The notes under the pieces: model-generated | The model's input: only the letters and a program-made list of their open reading frames with translations | Database searches by the model: none | What the model was told of the DNA's origin: nothing | Assembly (NCBI GenBank): GCA_001179505.1 | Contig: CDMY01000153.1 | Coordinates: forward strand, 77,663 to 141,662 | DNA: 64,000 nucleotides | Origin: Vitrella brassicaformis | Taxonomy: Eukaryota > Sar > Vitrellaceae | Direction of reading: 5' to 3' | Shown: positions 1-12,447 of the stretch, in pieces | Layout of the letters: each line of letters opens with the position of its first letter | Numbering within the stretch: the stretch's first letter is position 1 | Made by a program: the position numbers and the translations under genes

Positions 1-17
1 CCCCCCCCCCCCCCCCC
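1..17. repeat. poly-C run at window edge
   Basis: Seventeen consecutive C residues open the window, followed by TTTT. A homopolymer at the very edge may be a natural poly-C tract or an assembly edge artefact; the sequence alone cannot decide. Confidence 0.8.
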
Positions 18-24
18 TTTTCAC

Positions 25-130
25 CTGGGTCCACGGAGATGAGTTTGATGAAGGACAGCACGGAGGCCACCAGGTGAGCCGTGCCTATCCAACTGAAGAG
101 GGATCCAAGCAGCGAGGGAACACATCGCAT
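25..130 (-). CDS. possible exon of a membrane protein (partial)
   Basis: On the minus strand this stretch reads as an open segment with a strongly hydrophobic centre (SLLGSLFSWIG, HLVASVLSFIKLI). It ends at a GTGAAAAG sequence that could serve as a splice donor. That composition fits a transmembrane exon of a gene continuing out of the window, but there is no family match and no second exon. It could be chance. From here to about 656 nothing else convincing is seen. Confidence 0.2.
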
Positions 131-656
131 GCAGGTGGTATCTGCCCAGGTGGTATCTGCCCCCATATATCTCAATGCAATCGAGATATGCCTGGCCGCT
201 TACCAATGGACTCTTGATGCGTACGGGTTCGGCAAGTGAGAAAAGACTGCACACAGACAGACAATCACCACAACGAACGGGGAGCACAATCACACACAAC
301 GGGGAGCAGGGCGCTCGCGCCGGCGCTGCGATCCTTCCTACCGTTATAACACTGCGAAATAAAGCAGCCACACGTGACGCACAGGTAGAGCACCGGCCCT
401 GACGATGCAAGTACGTGACCGAGCTGCCTTCCCCCCGCCCGCCTCAGGAAAGCAAAGAAAGACATCCAGCAGTCTCGCACCGTGGGGGATTCCCCCAAGT
501 TAAAACTGGTGAGAACATACAGTGCAACTGACCGTACATGCATGTGACACTCATGCGCCCACCAGCAGCACGTCAAAAAGACGGTGCATCCGGACAAAGC
601 GATGGAAATTGAGACGCCCCCATCACTGTAAACACACGTGTTCCAAGCGTGCAGAT

Positions 657-2757
657 ATGGATGCTACAGTAGCGCGGCTGCATGCGCAAGCCCTCGATAG
701 GTTCATTCGCGGTGCCCTGCCTTCGCCCCCCCTCGTCTGGCAATTTCATACGAAGCAAAACGGTGAGAAACTGCAGCGTGTGTTGATGAATGGATGGATA
801 GATGGATGGGTATTCTTATGTCCGCAGAGGCCTTCAGGCATTATGACAGGCTAAGCGACCGCGTTCAGAAGTGCACCGGCGTGTTCAGCCACGAGATTAA
901 GGAAGACGGGAGAAGAGAGTAAGAGAGGAGGGAAGATCACGAGAAACGGACGGAAACCCACGCATCGCTCCATTTGTGAAGGTACCTGGTTGCAACGTAT
1001 CGCGATTTCTGCAGTCGCTACGTTGACCCCGCCGTCATGTCGGGAGAACGGTGAGTCCAATGCAGTTGATGACGGACGCTGTTTTGATGCATCCACGGTT
1101 GCTGGCGCTCTCTCTCTCTCAGGCACTACTATGAGGTGATTAGAGAGGGCCATCCTTGCTGGCTCTACTTCGACATCGACGCCAAGTGGTGCCAGCTTCC
1201 CCCTGACGTCAACCGCAGCACCTACACGAAGGGCCTCCTCGACAGCTTCTACCTCCTCCTGAGGCACTTCCTTTTTTCCAACTACGGCGTTAAAATCGAG
1301 GAGAAAGACGTCATCGACATGGACTCATCAACTACTGATAAGCTGTCGCGGCACATTATCATCAAGCATCAGGCACACAGCCAGCGGCGGGGCACTACCA
1401 GCACGGCATTCGCAAGCAATGCCATGGCGGGATGGGTGGTGCAGCAGTTTGTCGAATGGGCCACACGGCTCCGTGATGAAGCCGCCGCGGACCAGCAGGC
1501 CGGCCGCGGCGCTGACGTCGAGCCCTTCGGCGACGACGCACCATCAGCCTCGACACTCGCCGGTGCTGCGCGGGCTCTGTTTGTGCGTAGCAAGGTATGG
1601 CTGGAGAACCCTGATGGGTGCGAGGAGGGCAGGGAGTGGGAATGTGTGGTGGACAGAGGGGTGTACAGTCGCAACAGATGTTTTAGGTCAGCTCACGATT
1701 CATACGGGGACGAATTGTGCATTTCGATGGTGGTGTCCTTCAGGATGCTGCACAGCAGCAAGTATGGCAAGGACACAGCGCTCAAGGTGGCAATATGGTC
1801 CTGCTACACATACACAGATTGCGTCCTTTGCCTGTCTATCAGCTTGACATGGATCGCACGGGCTACCCCATGAAGCATCTGAACACATTCCGTGTGCTGG
1901 AGTCACTGGCGTCATTCGTTCCTTCGACCGTGAGCAAGCACCGAAGGATACCCACACACAAACACACACATGCACACACAGACATTCTGATATGCAGGTG
2001 ATCTTGTTCGAACACCCCGACGTGCCTCATATGTCCAGCCAAGAGTACCTCCGTAGCTGCCGACAGCTGTCGGCTCCCCAACCGTCACGGCAGGCGGCAT
2101 CCAGCTGTGTCGAGGGGTCTGATGGCGACATTCCAGAGGTCCATCGGGGCCTTATTGACTACATGGTACTTCATTGACGCATGCATGTCTCATGTATGCT
2201 TTCATTGCGGTGCATGGTGTTGCCTGGTTGCCTGACAGGTTGCCTCATGGGACAAAGAGTTTGAGGCATGGAGGGGGTCGCCGGCAACATGGAGGCAGAG
2301 TCGACTAGACCTCCTCCTGCAACCACCACAGCCACCAGAGCCGCCCGATACCTTCAGCACAGACGGCACAGGAGTACGCTCACGTGTCGCAAAGGTCTGC
2401 AGGGCGGGGTCTGCCATCGATGTGCACAGTGTCCATGGATGTCCATGTTGTTGTCTTTGTACGTGTTAGTGGTGGTTCACGCGACCCGACGCTGGTGCGG
2501 TGTACGAGGATAGTGCGGACGACAGGAGCCTTTCAGATTCAACGGGCTATGTCTGTGTGTCTTTGGGTGGCGACAACCGTCTGTGTGAACGGATAGGAAG
2601 GCCGCACAAATCCAATGGTGAGAATACCAACAGATGAGAAAACCAAGCCTCAATTCTCTCTCTATGTGTAGGCATCATGTTGGTGGCTGACTTGAGGAGA
2701 CGTGTATTCTGGCAGAAGTGCTTCGATGTCGACTGCAGGTACTTCGATGTCCACTGA
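657..2757 (+). CDS. PRIMPOL: PrimPol, DNA-directed primase-polymerase (multi-exon)
   Basis: An archaeo-eukaryotic primase (AEP) family enzyme that re-primes stalled forks and performs translesion synthesis in nucleus and mitochondria (family knowledge). Exons that join in frame are 657-762, 828-918, 982-1050, 1123-1686, 1744-1786, 1843-1929 and 1998 onward, with further exons to the stop at 2757. Catalytic motif I is LYFDIDAKW near 1164-1190 (D-x-D; animal PrimPol has D-x-E). Motif II is DSSTTDKLSRH near 1322-1353 (S-x-H). VDRGVYSRNRCFR near 1649-1687 is a family hallmark. A candidate motif III aspartate lies in GLIDYM near 2148-2165. The C-terminal zinc knuckle is complete: C and H in CERIGRPHKSN (about 2584-2615) and the Cys pair in WQKCFDVDC (about 2709-2738). 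Joins between about 2390 and 2480 are uncertain. The start is the ATG of MDATVARLHA; an upstream in-frame ATG exists at 522. Confidence 0.9.
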
Positions 2758-3177
2758 GGAGATGAGACAACCAGCGCATCTCAATAGACCTGTGTGTTCC
2801 TATCAGTGGGTTCCGATCGATCGAGAATGGCCTGCCCGACAGTCTGTTTGCCGATGCAACTCCAGGAAGTGGCCCTCCGCCACAAAAGAGAAGCCGCATA
2901 GAGACCCCATGACACTCAGCAGACCGTCTTGTGAGTCGCGCACTTGGTGGTGAACGGACGCAATCACGAGAGACATGGGGCCCGGGGTAGACGGAATGCA
3001 TGTCTACGTGAGTACACACATTCTTCGATTGCAATTCGACGGCCATTCAGTATATGCGATGCACGACCTGACAGAATGTTTGTCGGTCAGTCAATCAGTC
3101 AGTCAGTCAGCAACACGCAATCAACCATGAAGTGAGTGTCTTCGCTGGGACAGATAGATAAACACGCCAGGCCCCAT
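2758..3177. other. convergent intergenic region with GTCA repeat
   Basis: This stretch lies between the convergent 3' ends of PrimPol and the small minus-strand gene. It carries a tetramer run of the form GTCAGTCAATCAGTCAGTCAGTCAG around 3086-3111. No coding exon is recognised. Confidence 0.6.
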
Positions 3178-3603
3178 TCATATACGCACGACAGTGTCAC
3201 CTGGACAGTCAGCCACTCGGCCGAGAAGTGGTCCACTCTGCGGCATGAAGTCGTAATAGATGAGGGCCTCCCCGCCCACCACGCCACAGTCGGCCAGCGT
3301 CTTCTCGCTGCTGACGACCTCCTCTGGGTGAAACCGATTGACGCATATGGACAGCTCGTCGGCCCTTATGGACCCCCCATGTCTGGCAATGATGGCTTCC
3401 CCGATGCTGCCGATCTTGGTGCGGGGCGTCACGTCGACAACGAACTCCAGCAGCGAGCACACGGGCGCCGCCAGTTTGACCACGGCCTTGATGCGGCGTT
3501 CGTCAAGGCGCGCAGGCCGAACCTCGGGGTGTTCATATTGGGGCTGATCTGGCACGTCCTCGTCCTTCTCCTTCTTTTTCTTCCCCTTCTTTTTCGGTGC
3601 CAT
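3178..3603 (-). CDS. small conserved-looking protein, Lys-rich N-terminus, possible ubiquitin-like fold
   Basis: A single-exon frame of about 141 residues starting at MAPKKKGKKKKEK; an in-frame Met further upstream exists, but the Lys-rich start looks more natural. After the basic leader comes an acidic linker (DEDVPDQPQYEHPEV). Then a globular part alternates short hydrophobic strands with a central helix (IGSIGEAIIARHGG) and ends in GGEALIYYDFMPQ. That pattern resembles small ubiquitin-like proteins listed among ciliary genes, but I cannot name the family with certainty. Its 5' end faces the TmcB-like gene across about 630 bp, and its 3' end converges on PrimPol. It is probably soluble, with no signal peptide or membrane segment. 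Confidence 0.65.
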   Translation of the reverse strand: MAPKKKGKKKKEKDEDVPDQPQYEHPEVRPARLDERRIKAVVKLAAPVCSLLEFVVDVTPRTKIGSIGEAIIARHGGSIRADELSICVNRFHPEEVVSSEKTLADCGVVGGEALIYYDFMPQSGPLLGRVADCPGDTVVRI

Positions 3604-4230
3604 TTCAAGAGACGGGCGGGGGGGCCCGGGGGCCAAGCTCGCTGCAAAAACGATCGCTCGAAGTCAAGGCGTCACCAGACCCACTTGACGCCAGTCGCAG
3701 TTACCGACAATGCAGAGCTCACGAGGTTGGTGGAGACCGATGCAAGGCGACATTCATGAATTGGGTTTGGTTTCATTAACGCATGAATGCTGTGTCTGTG
3801 CCCAGCAAAGGCATCGGACGAGCTTGGAGAAGGAAAAAACGTGAGGCCGTCTGGATGATCTGTATGCGGTTGTGATTTCGTTTTGTGGCCTAAAGGTCTT
3901 GTCATTTCACCCACTGCTTGAAGGTCTCTTCGGCGTCCTTTGTAAGGCCACAAACAAGCCACACACAGGAGTGTAATTGACTTGATGTAAGGCATCTATC
4001 CATGTATGTGTCTGCTGTTTGTGTGTACAGATGTGGTCGGCGCGAAATGGATTGACAGATCAATCTCAGAACACCACACCAGACCATGGTCGGTCCAGTC
4101 CCTTCCTGAGGTTTGCTTGTTGGTCATGAAAACAGGTGGATTCATCGCGCCGAGACAAGGACGATGCCCATGTGCGGATATCCGGTACACGAAGCCAGAC
4201 ATACTCACGCTTCACCACGGTGAGGCATTC
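3604..4230. other. divergent intergenic region
   Basis: About 630 bp separate the 5' ends of the small Lys-rich gene (-) and the TmcB-like gene (+), so it should hold both promoters. No TATA-like or repeated operator element is recognised. An unrecognised 5' exon of the plus-strand gene could lie near 4110-4210. Confidence 0.5.
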
Positions 4231-7200
4231 ATGTCCGGCTCCTCGTTTTGCCCGCTGTCAGCCCGCATTCTGGAAGCGTTGCGGCTCGTCATCGAGGGGC
4301 TTCAGCTTGTCCCACTGATTCTGCTAAACACAGGGTGCGCCGAGACAGATAGACTGCTGGTTGCCTGCGGCAATACTGGATGGGTGTGGTCTGTGTGTGC
4401 CGGTCTACGGCCCCCCAACCCATGACAGGAACAAACTCCCCTACTGCGACCACGTCGACCTTTTTGACCCAGATTGCATCTTTGTGTTGGTGACGAATCC
4501 CCTGCTGCTGCTGGCTGAGACAACCACAGAAGGCGCCCATGGAAGGACTGGCAGCGTATACATGGTGCTCTCCCTAGTTCTGGCAGTCCTTGTCTTTGCC
4601 AGCGCTGGCAGCGGGATCCTGGTGGCACAAACCTTTCGATCGAGGCAAATCAACCTCGCAGCACCCATCTTTGTCATTAAATTTTTCTGCATCGGTACGC
4701 AAGCCGGCGGGGTATGGGAGAATGGCATTGACCGTATTTTCTCCGTCTTGTTTGACTGACGTCACTTTCTGCAGTGCTGGCTACGACCTATTACACCTCT
4801 CTGACTGTGACGCTGATGATGTGCTTCTCCTGTGCCACGCTTGAGTCAGTGATAGGTCCAGACTTCCTGTGCAATTCCTACTTGCACATCTTCGCCCAGG
4901 CCGCCAGCCTGCTGGCGCTCATTCTTCTGTTGGCCATGTCAATCGTTGTCGCACTCCTCTACAACAAGTATCAGAACATGCATGCCAGCCAGTCTGTGCA
5001 CAAATCCGTATGCGGATGTGCGGATGTGCGTGCAGGTTTGATCAGTTCTCGCAGTCCCAGTCAGCAGCCGCTCATGGGAGGGTCGAGGTCTGGGTGGTCA
5101 TCATGAAAACGGTCGTAGCGGCCAATAGGATCACTCTCGATTCGTATGAAGGACACGAGGACTTGGAGACGTGGACGCGGTACTGCAGCGTGGCCAACTT
5201 TATTCTTTTGGCCCTCGTGGCTGTCCTCACGGCCGTCCAGTCACCGAGCTACTGTGACTTTGTCAACAAACTGCGGGTGGCCATCTTCTCCGCACTGGCA
5301 TTTGGGGCCCTCTATCCCCTCTCACACAATATCTACCTCACAGCTGCACGTAAGGACCTCGGTGGGCGTCTTGGTCTGATCACTAACTCGTGTCATTTGC
5401 TCGACTGTTCAGTCGTAACGCTGGCCCTGCTGATAGGGTGGGAGGGGAGATGCACCCGGGGGACCGCATCTGGGTGTGTGTACGGTCCCATTCAGGTTGA
5501 GCCCTGCGGGTGTGTACCGCAAGTACTACTTCGTTAGGCTTTTGGAGCGGAGCTGGTCGGAGGTATACGAAAACTACGACGAGGAATATAGGAACCTCCT
5601 ACTTTCAGTAAACATCAAAAGTCAAGCGACACATTGGGACAAGTTTGTGTGATTCGTTTGATTCAGGCACTTTACAGCGAGGTCGAGCGGCCTCGCGGGC
5701 AATTTGCTGGCGGCGCTGTGGACAATCTGCAGAGGGACAGCATCTCGTTCATGAGAGGTGGCGATGACGACCAGAAGAGTCATGCGACGAGCACGATGGT
5801 GAATCGGCTCCAGTCGGGCTACAAGGCGAGGCTAGTACGCAAGTCCGTCTACTGGGATACCGACATAGAGCTGATGTTGCGCGCAATCCGAGACAGGTGG
5901 TATGACTTCAGTGATAAGGAAAAGGAAGTGAGCATCTGATCTAGCAATCTAGTACACCAATCACACATGACATCGATGTGCATACGTACGTGTGGTGTTG
6001 CGCGTAGGTCATCCGTGTACTAGTGGATGAACTGTTCTACTTCCTCCTTCGCGGTCGATTATCCACTGCACAACGAGCATTCACTTACGCATGGTAACGG
6101 AGACAGAGAGAACCTCCCTCTCTGGGACGGCTGTTCTGTGTCTTTTCCTTCACATGTATATGCGTGTAGGTACGCCCTGACGTGCCGAGTGCTCTTCAAC
6201 GAGACCTTCGGGGTACGGAAACACAACTGAAGCACACACTCAGTCAGTCAGTCACTCACTCACTCAGTCACTGGATATACATACTTACATACATACATAC
6301 ATACATACATGCCTTGCAATTGTGTGTGGGCGGCATGACAGGTGTATCGATTCATTCGCTACGCCAATCAGAACTCCAACACGTTTCAGATTGACGTGCC
6401 CTATATATGCTACTACCTCTCCAAAGACATCGAGACAGCAAGACAGGCCACGTACCTCATGGGCGGGCTGGGCACCAGAAAACTCACACTCATCGACCTC
6501 ATGACTTACAAAGTCCTCACATAGTATTACACACACAGCCAACACAGTGCTTTGATCTTCACACATGTCCCTGTTTGGTGTCTACTGGCGTCTCTTTGTT
6601 TGTGCGCACAGAAATGGTCGGTGGCCGCCAAGGTGAATCATCTGAGGGCTCTGGAGCTGCTGGTCAAGTTCTGGCGGATGTCTTCGCAGCATACTGCGCA
6701 GATCAAGCCACAGGCAAAGGTAAGGCTCCCTCCCCGTCTGTTTCTATCTATGTGTAAGTCAGTGTTGCCTGCCATGTAGGTTCTACATAACGCCCTCGTT
6801 GCGTTGAGGACGGCCGAGGGGGCTTACATGAACCTGCTTTCTCGATTTCCGAAAGCCCCTGAGGCCCTCGACCTTTACGCTGCCTTCGTACGGAACGTAA
6901 TGCTCGATGAAAAGTGAGTATCGAGCAACACGGCTTCGCCTGGTGGCCTGTGCCTCTTTGCATCGTATCTATCTTTGGTGTGCATGTGCAGGCGCGCGGA
7001 AGTTCTTCTGCAAAACGACCTGGCGGAGTCCTCCTCGCAGTACAGCTCGTCTCACCACAGCAGCTCTATTGGGAGGAACCTCCTGCTGGTGGGGATGGAC
7101 CGCAAACTGGAACGAGTAATGACCAAGCACTGGGGAACACGACTGACTGACTGCTCTTCCCTACGCTCGTCCCCACGTCTCCTCCCTCCCTGCCTCCCTC

Positions 7201-10200
7201 CCTGCCTTGCTCTGGTTGGTGTGTTGTGTTGTGATGTGATGTGGATGCATCCAGGTGATGAGCATCGAGCAGAAGAAGATGCGAGCGCTGCACTGGATCA
7301 AGGCAATGACCCTGCTCGCATTGGTCGTATTCGTCGTCATGTCCTTCGTGTCCCACCACCTCGGCATGACAGTAAGAAAGAATGTGTGATGCACATCGAC
7401 AAGCTCTCAGTCCTTCGCGTGGTGCAGGAGCAGACATACGTCACCGAGAAGATGGTGGAGCTCGACCACCATGGCTCACTCATGAACTCGTGGTCCGAGA
7501 CATGCATTCACCTCAACAAACTCATCATCTACAAGGTCGCACATTTCGTGTTGAGTTTCTTGACTTTATAAGATTATGCATCACTTCGTGTCGGTTTCTT
7601 TGGTCAGGACACGGATCACCGACTGCATCCCAGGGCACGCGAGCTGCTGCTCGAGCAGGACGATGAGCTGCATTCGCATGCAGAAATGATCTCGACCGCC
7701 GTATCCGACGTGAGAATATCAGAGCTCAGTCGACGTACGCACATGCATGGCCGCCTTGAGTGCATTGTGCAGATATCGACTTTGGCGGCCAAGGACAAAA
7801 TGGCAGACGTGCTTTCAAAGATCAACAAGGCGTATCTTAATGTCACTTACTTCAGACAGGACGGATCAAGGTGATCGATCACCTGACTACCCTGCAAATT
7901 TATCTCACTGATGGATGGATCGATTGTGGATCATTCAGGGCGTCACGAGTGATGAATTTCAACGAGCTGGCGAGTAAGTATGCATTCGCCATCCGCACAG
8001 TGGCGGACCAGGCCCGCAGGATCCCCGACGAAGAGCCCCTGCCCGATAGCCCTGAGTTCCGGTTTATTTCCGAAAACTGCGTCGGACCGATACCGGACGA
8101 GGGTATGCATATGCGGGGTGGACGAGACGACTTACTTCATTGCCCTCACTCACTCAATCCACTCACTGGGTGGTGTGCAGGGTTTCGGATCCTGTTGCTG
8201 CAGCTGGCACACGTGCAGGACGCGATCACCACGGCAGTGCTGGTGCTGTCCCTTGCCAGCACTGCAGTGCTCGTGTTCGGGCTGCTCGTCTGCCTTGGCA
8301 CACTTAAGGTGGCCTTACTTACAGCCATACACCTCCATCCATCGATACGATACGTAGAGGCGGCTCAGTCGATCTTGTTTCACTGTGTCTGTCTGCAGTT
8401 GATCCAGGCGCGTTTGCTTGAGTTCGACAGACGGCAGGAGAACGGGGCACCGGTGGCACTTCAGATATGCCATGAACTCACAGGTGGGAGAGACGGAGAC
8501 AGGTGCGGCTATGCCTGTCGCGATGCGCACGTGCGGTCTGCTGGTTGGACGGTGGGCGAGTCAGGGGTACAGAGTCGAAAGCTGCGGCGGCTATACATCA
8601 AGAGCTACAGGAAGCCCTTCGGTGAGGATGCAGATGAGCAGGGCAGCTTGGGCTCAGAGGCCACCGACGCCAAACCGCCCGCACCTGCGAGTGGTATGAT
8701 CTAATGGAAACACCACAACCAACTTGAATTCTGTGTGGACCTATGACTGTGTGCATGAAGCCAAAACGTCCCTTTCACTGCCCGCAAAGCGCAAGAAGGT
8801 GGCAGCGGCTGCTGAGGAAGACCAGGGGGGAGGGCTGGCAGGCCAGTTCGACCACTTCTTCCGAACGGAGCAGAGGAGCCGCGAGGTGGCCCCGCCCGAG
8901 GGACACCCACTGCGGGACCGACAGCCAACTGCAAAGACCATTGCCACTAATGTCACCAATGTCACACGTGCGTAGGCCGGCTGGGGGATGCAGCCTGTTT
9001 GCTTATCACTTGCGCAAGCTGCCTGCCTGCCTGCCTGTCTGCTCTGCCCGTCTCCTTGTTTGCAGGTGGCGAGAGCACGGAGCAAGATGTGCCTGACCTG
9101 CCGGCACCGGCACCATGTGGCCAGGAAGTGTTCCCCTCGGGACAGGAGGAGGAAGAGGAGAAAGAACGGCCGCATGAGGCTGCCGACCTAGCAGAACCAC
9201 CAGACCGACTCAGAGGTAGGTAGGTAGTTTGGTGAACTGACTGTGTGTGGGGCTCGCTCATGGGGGCGTCCGTGCACGTACGTCTCCTTGCTTAGATGCA
9301 GCTGTGCCGTCACACCGTGGCGCTTGGGAGCAATCGCCCCGTGCCGCGCTGGAACCGACATTCGGCGATTTGCTCGGCCTGACGGAGGTCAGTCAGTCAG
9401 TCAGTACACATGGATGCGAGGGCCATTGCGCACCATACACGCATACGCCCCCTGTTGTCAGGGCAATCTCAAAGCATATCAGGTTTGTATACCTGTTCAA
9501 CTTTTCGGCAGAGCTGCTCGCTTCACTGTGGGTGGCATCCATGGCATCCTATGATCAGGTTTGGGTTGAGGACATGTGTGGGCCGTGCACAGTGAGGGGC
9601 CGGAAGGTTAACTGGCACCTGGCGGAGGTGCTGGGCCTCAAGACTGACCAAAGTGACACGGGCGAGGACATTGAGTTCAAACTGTGGCTCAGGCAGGCAA
9701 AGCACACGCAGGCAGGCACGGTAGACAGGCACGGTAGACAGGCAGGGTAGACAGACACCACTGCTGCGTGTCTATATCCATCGCTACACACGCAGTGCAG
9801 CCCTCCCTCCCTCCCTCCCTCCTTCCCTCCCTCCTTCCATTCCTCACTTGCTGCTTGCTGTATGCATGCATATGCTTTGTAGAGGTCAGGTAGTTGTGGA
9901 GGAGGCGGCGGCAGAGACACAGCAGGAGGCCGCTGGAGGCGGGTTCTTCCGCCGAGCAACATCTCGTGCGTCCACTCTGCAGGCTGCCACTGCAGGTGCC
10001 GAGCCTCTGGAGGAGCTCCGGCGCCGCACACGCTCTTACACTGGCGGGGACGAGATAGAACAAAACATCCAGCGGCTAGCGGGCAGCCGCGGGCACTCAC
10101 AGTCGTCGAGCGCCCGCCCGCCACGGAGAGAGAGCAGCCCCGAAGATGAGGCGACGGACGGCCATCGGTCTACTTCGGTGGAGAGGCCAAGGAGCGATCG

Positions 10201-12447
10201 GCAAAGGAGCGGCGGTTTATCGTGTGATCCCGTGTGCCCCGACGCCAAAATGACAGGGGTCGGTGCCGGCACCCCTTTCTCCACCCCCCCACCAGCCCCA
10301 GCCTCACCCACACAAAGACAAGAGCAGCCACACCTACCTGGGGGGTTTGCCACCAAGCCAATCCCGCCGGCAGCTGTGCATCGTGACAAGGTGGCAAAAC
10401 CCCCTGTCGTGCCGCCTCGTCCGGAGGAGCACAGGCACGAGAAGTACCACCACAGCCACGCCCCCAAGCACCAGCAGGCTGCAGCATCAGCATCCAAGGA
10501 ACCGCCCATATTGATGGGGCCAGTGTGCTGTCCGAAGCCGTGCAGACTCATCATGACCAGACTTTACACGTACAGTGCTGCATGTCTCAGTGCTCTTCTG
10601 GGCCGCTTCTCGAGGTGAGACAGTGAGCTGCGTAGCTAGCTACCTGCTGAGCCAGCAGGATGTTCTTTAAAGGCATACACACTAGTGCGGGCACGTTGGC
10701 ATATATTAGTCTTTGTGTGCGTGTGCAGGTACACGACTGCTGGCTGGCTGACAATTCTTGTGTTCTTCATGGTGCGTCACATCATCGCCACAGTCCTGCT
10801 GCAGGAGATGGGCAGCAAGAAGGTGGAGCTCTCTGAGGTCAAGGAGCTCCAGCTGCACACCAGACAGGTGGTTGCCCTGCTGCCCGACATTATTTATCCG
10901 CCATACAAACCAAGGTAGATAGATATCCACCCAACCAGACAGACGTATCGTGCACGCATCGCATACCTTGCCGCGAACGCGCGCGTATGCATCCATGATG
11001 GCTGTGGCTCTTGCTCGTGTGGGGCTGCTTGCTTGTTCAGGCTGCAGTGGCAGGTTGACCAAAGACGGGAGGAGTTCCAGCACACACTCGCACTTGCCAA
11101 ACACGTACATCCATCGGCGAAGCCAGGCACCGTGGCGCCTCTCGTCTGAAGAGTAGCTTCCTACCTGTCTCATGGATGTATGCAGGACTTCATCCAGCTG
11201 CTGCATGGCCATGTTGACGAAGATCACCTGGAGGCTGAGGACGCCATGGACCGGCGGCATCCCAGCCGTCGGGAGTTGCTCTATGAGCCGGGCTGCCTCC
11301 TCAGCCGCGACAACGTCCACGAGCCTCACGGATGCACTGACCGCCAGCACCCCTATCTACTCAGCAGGAGGCTGGAGGAAGGTTTGTACGAAGGAGTCGT
11401 CATCTGGATGAAGTACGCAGGCCACGTTTACTCCATGTACCACGACAAATATGCAGCGGCTCTTGGCACACACCGACGCCGCTTGCTCGACCCGCCAGCA
11501 AGACGCCTATCGACGGAGTTCTCTACCCCTCCCCGTGGCTTCCCGCTGCCGCAATCACTGGTCAACGCGACAATGTCCGCCCTCCAGCCACTCCTCCGCA
11601 GATTCAAAGTGAGCCGGCGGCGGACGCGGCCAGCGCGACGGGGGACTCGATCAAGAAGGACACGGCGGCAGCTCATGGCCGACCCCTTTGCACAGAATCC
11701 ATTTGACCCTAGCGAGTTCGCCGATGAGATCAACCTCATGTTCCATCGCACCATCGAGTCACTGCCGGAGGACGTGACGTTCACACATCCGCCTGAGTTT
11801 TGGTTCCTCACCCAGGTAAGCAAAGCAAAGCAACCAACGAATGCGTCAATCAGGAAGACAGCATAGTGTGTCACATATCCCATCTGCGGAAGAATGACAC
11901 ACATATTTACCACCCTTCTGTCTGTCTGTCTGCCTACATAGGCACTGTCCTTTGACTTGCGTGACGGGTTGTTTTCTCTTGAGGAGACCATTCTGGAAGA
12001 GGCCCGCGACGACGTCAAGGCGAACGACCAGCTGTCCTGGGTACTCGCCGGGGTGGCCATCGCACTTATCATGGCCGGCATGGCTCTCGTCGAGGTACTG
12101 ACCAGATCGATGATGACACAGGTGAAAAACGCATGCGCCGTACTCAAGGTAAGCTGAGCTACCAACAAACAGACAGGGGCCGGCCATACGGCTGCCTGCC
12201 TGTTTGCCTTCCTTCCTGTCTGCAGACGATCCCCATTGACTCGCAGAAGGCTGTCTTGGCCAAGGTGAGGAGTAAAAGACAGGGAAATCAGACAGCTAGC
12301 TGTAGACAGCTGCAGCCATGGATGCCACCCCTGCCTGCGTGTCTTGGGTGCTTGTTTATTGCATCGCAGGTGTTTGCTGACTACTCTGACGTCGAGAGCG
12401 AAGAGGATGCAGACGAGGACGCAGATGAGGACCCCTTCTCAAGATAA
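4231..12447 (+). CDS. giant multipass membrane protein, TmcB/tiny-macrocysts-like (multi-exon)
   Basis: Many short exons join into one long frame. The N-terminal part (about 4231-5470) holds six or seven hydrophobic helices, for example LSLVLAVLVFASAG, TSLTVTLMMCFSC, AASLLALILLLAMSIVV and FILLALVAVLTAV. One well-supported junction joins ILLNTG to NKLPYCDHVDLFDPDC across an intron ending near 4429. The middle (about 6180-6910) is a soluble alpha-helical repeat region (KVNHLRALELLVKFWRM, FPKAPEALDLYAAFVRNV) like the HAT/TPR-like part of protist TmcB proteins. Next come two similar modules, each TM - luminal domain - PEFxF motif - TM: module 1 about 7255-8410 (PEFRFISENC) and module 2 about 10730-12230 (PEFWFLTQ). 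Module 2 also carries EPGCLLSR and a Cys-containing HPYL segment. An acidic, Pro/Ser-rich linker (about 8750-10560) separates them. The C-terminus is acidic (EEDADEDADEDPFSR, then stop). The function of the family is poorly known. The locus could be two genes, split near 9000-9900. Confidence 0.65.

Noticed and set aside
3136-3759. 207-codon plus-strand frame over the small Lys-rich gene
   Set aside because: It is antisense to the minus-strand gene, whose Lys-rich start and ordered composition are much more protein-like.
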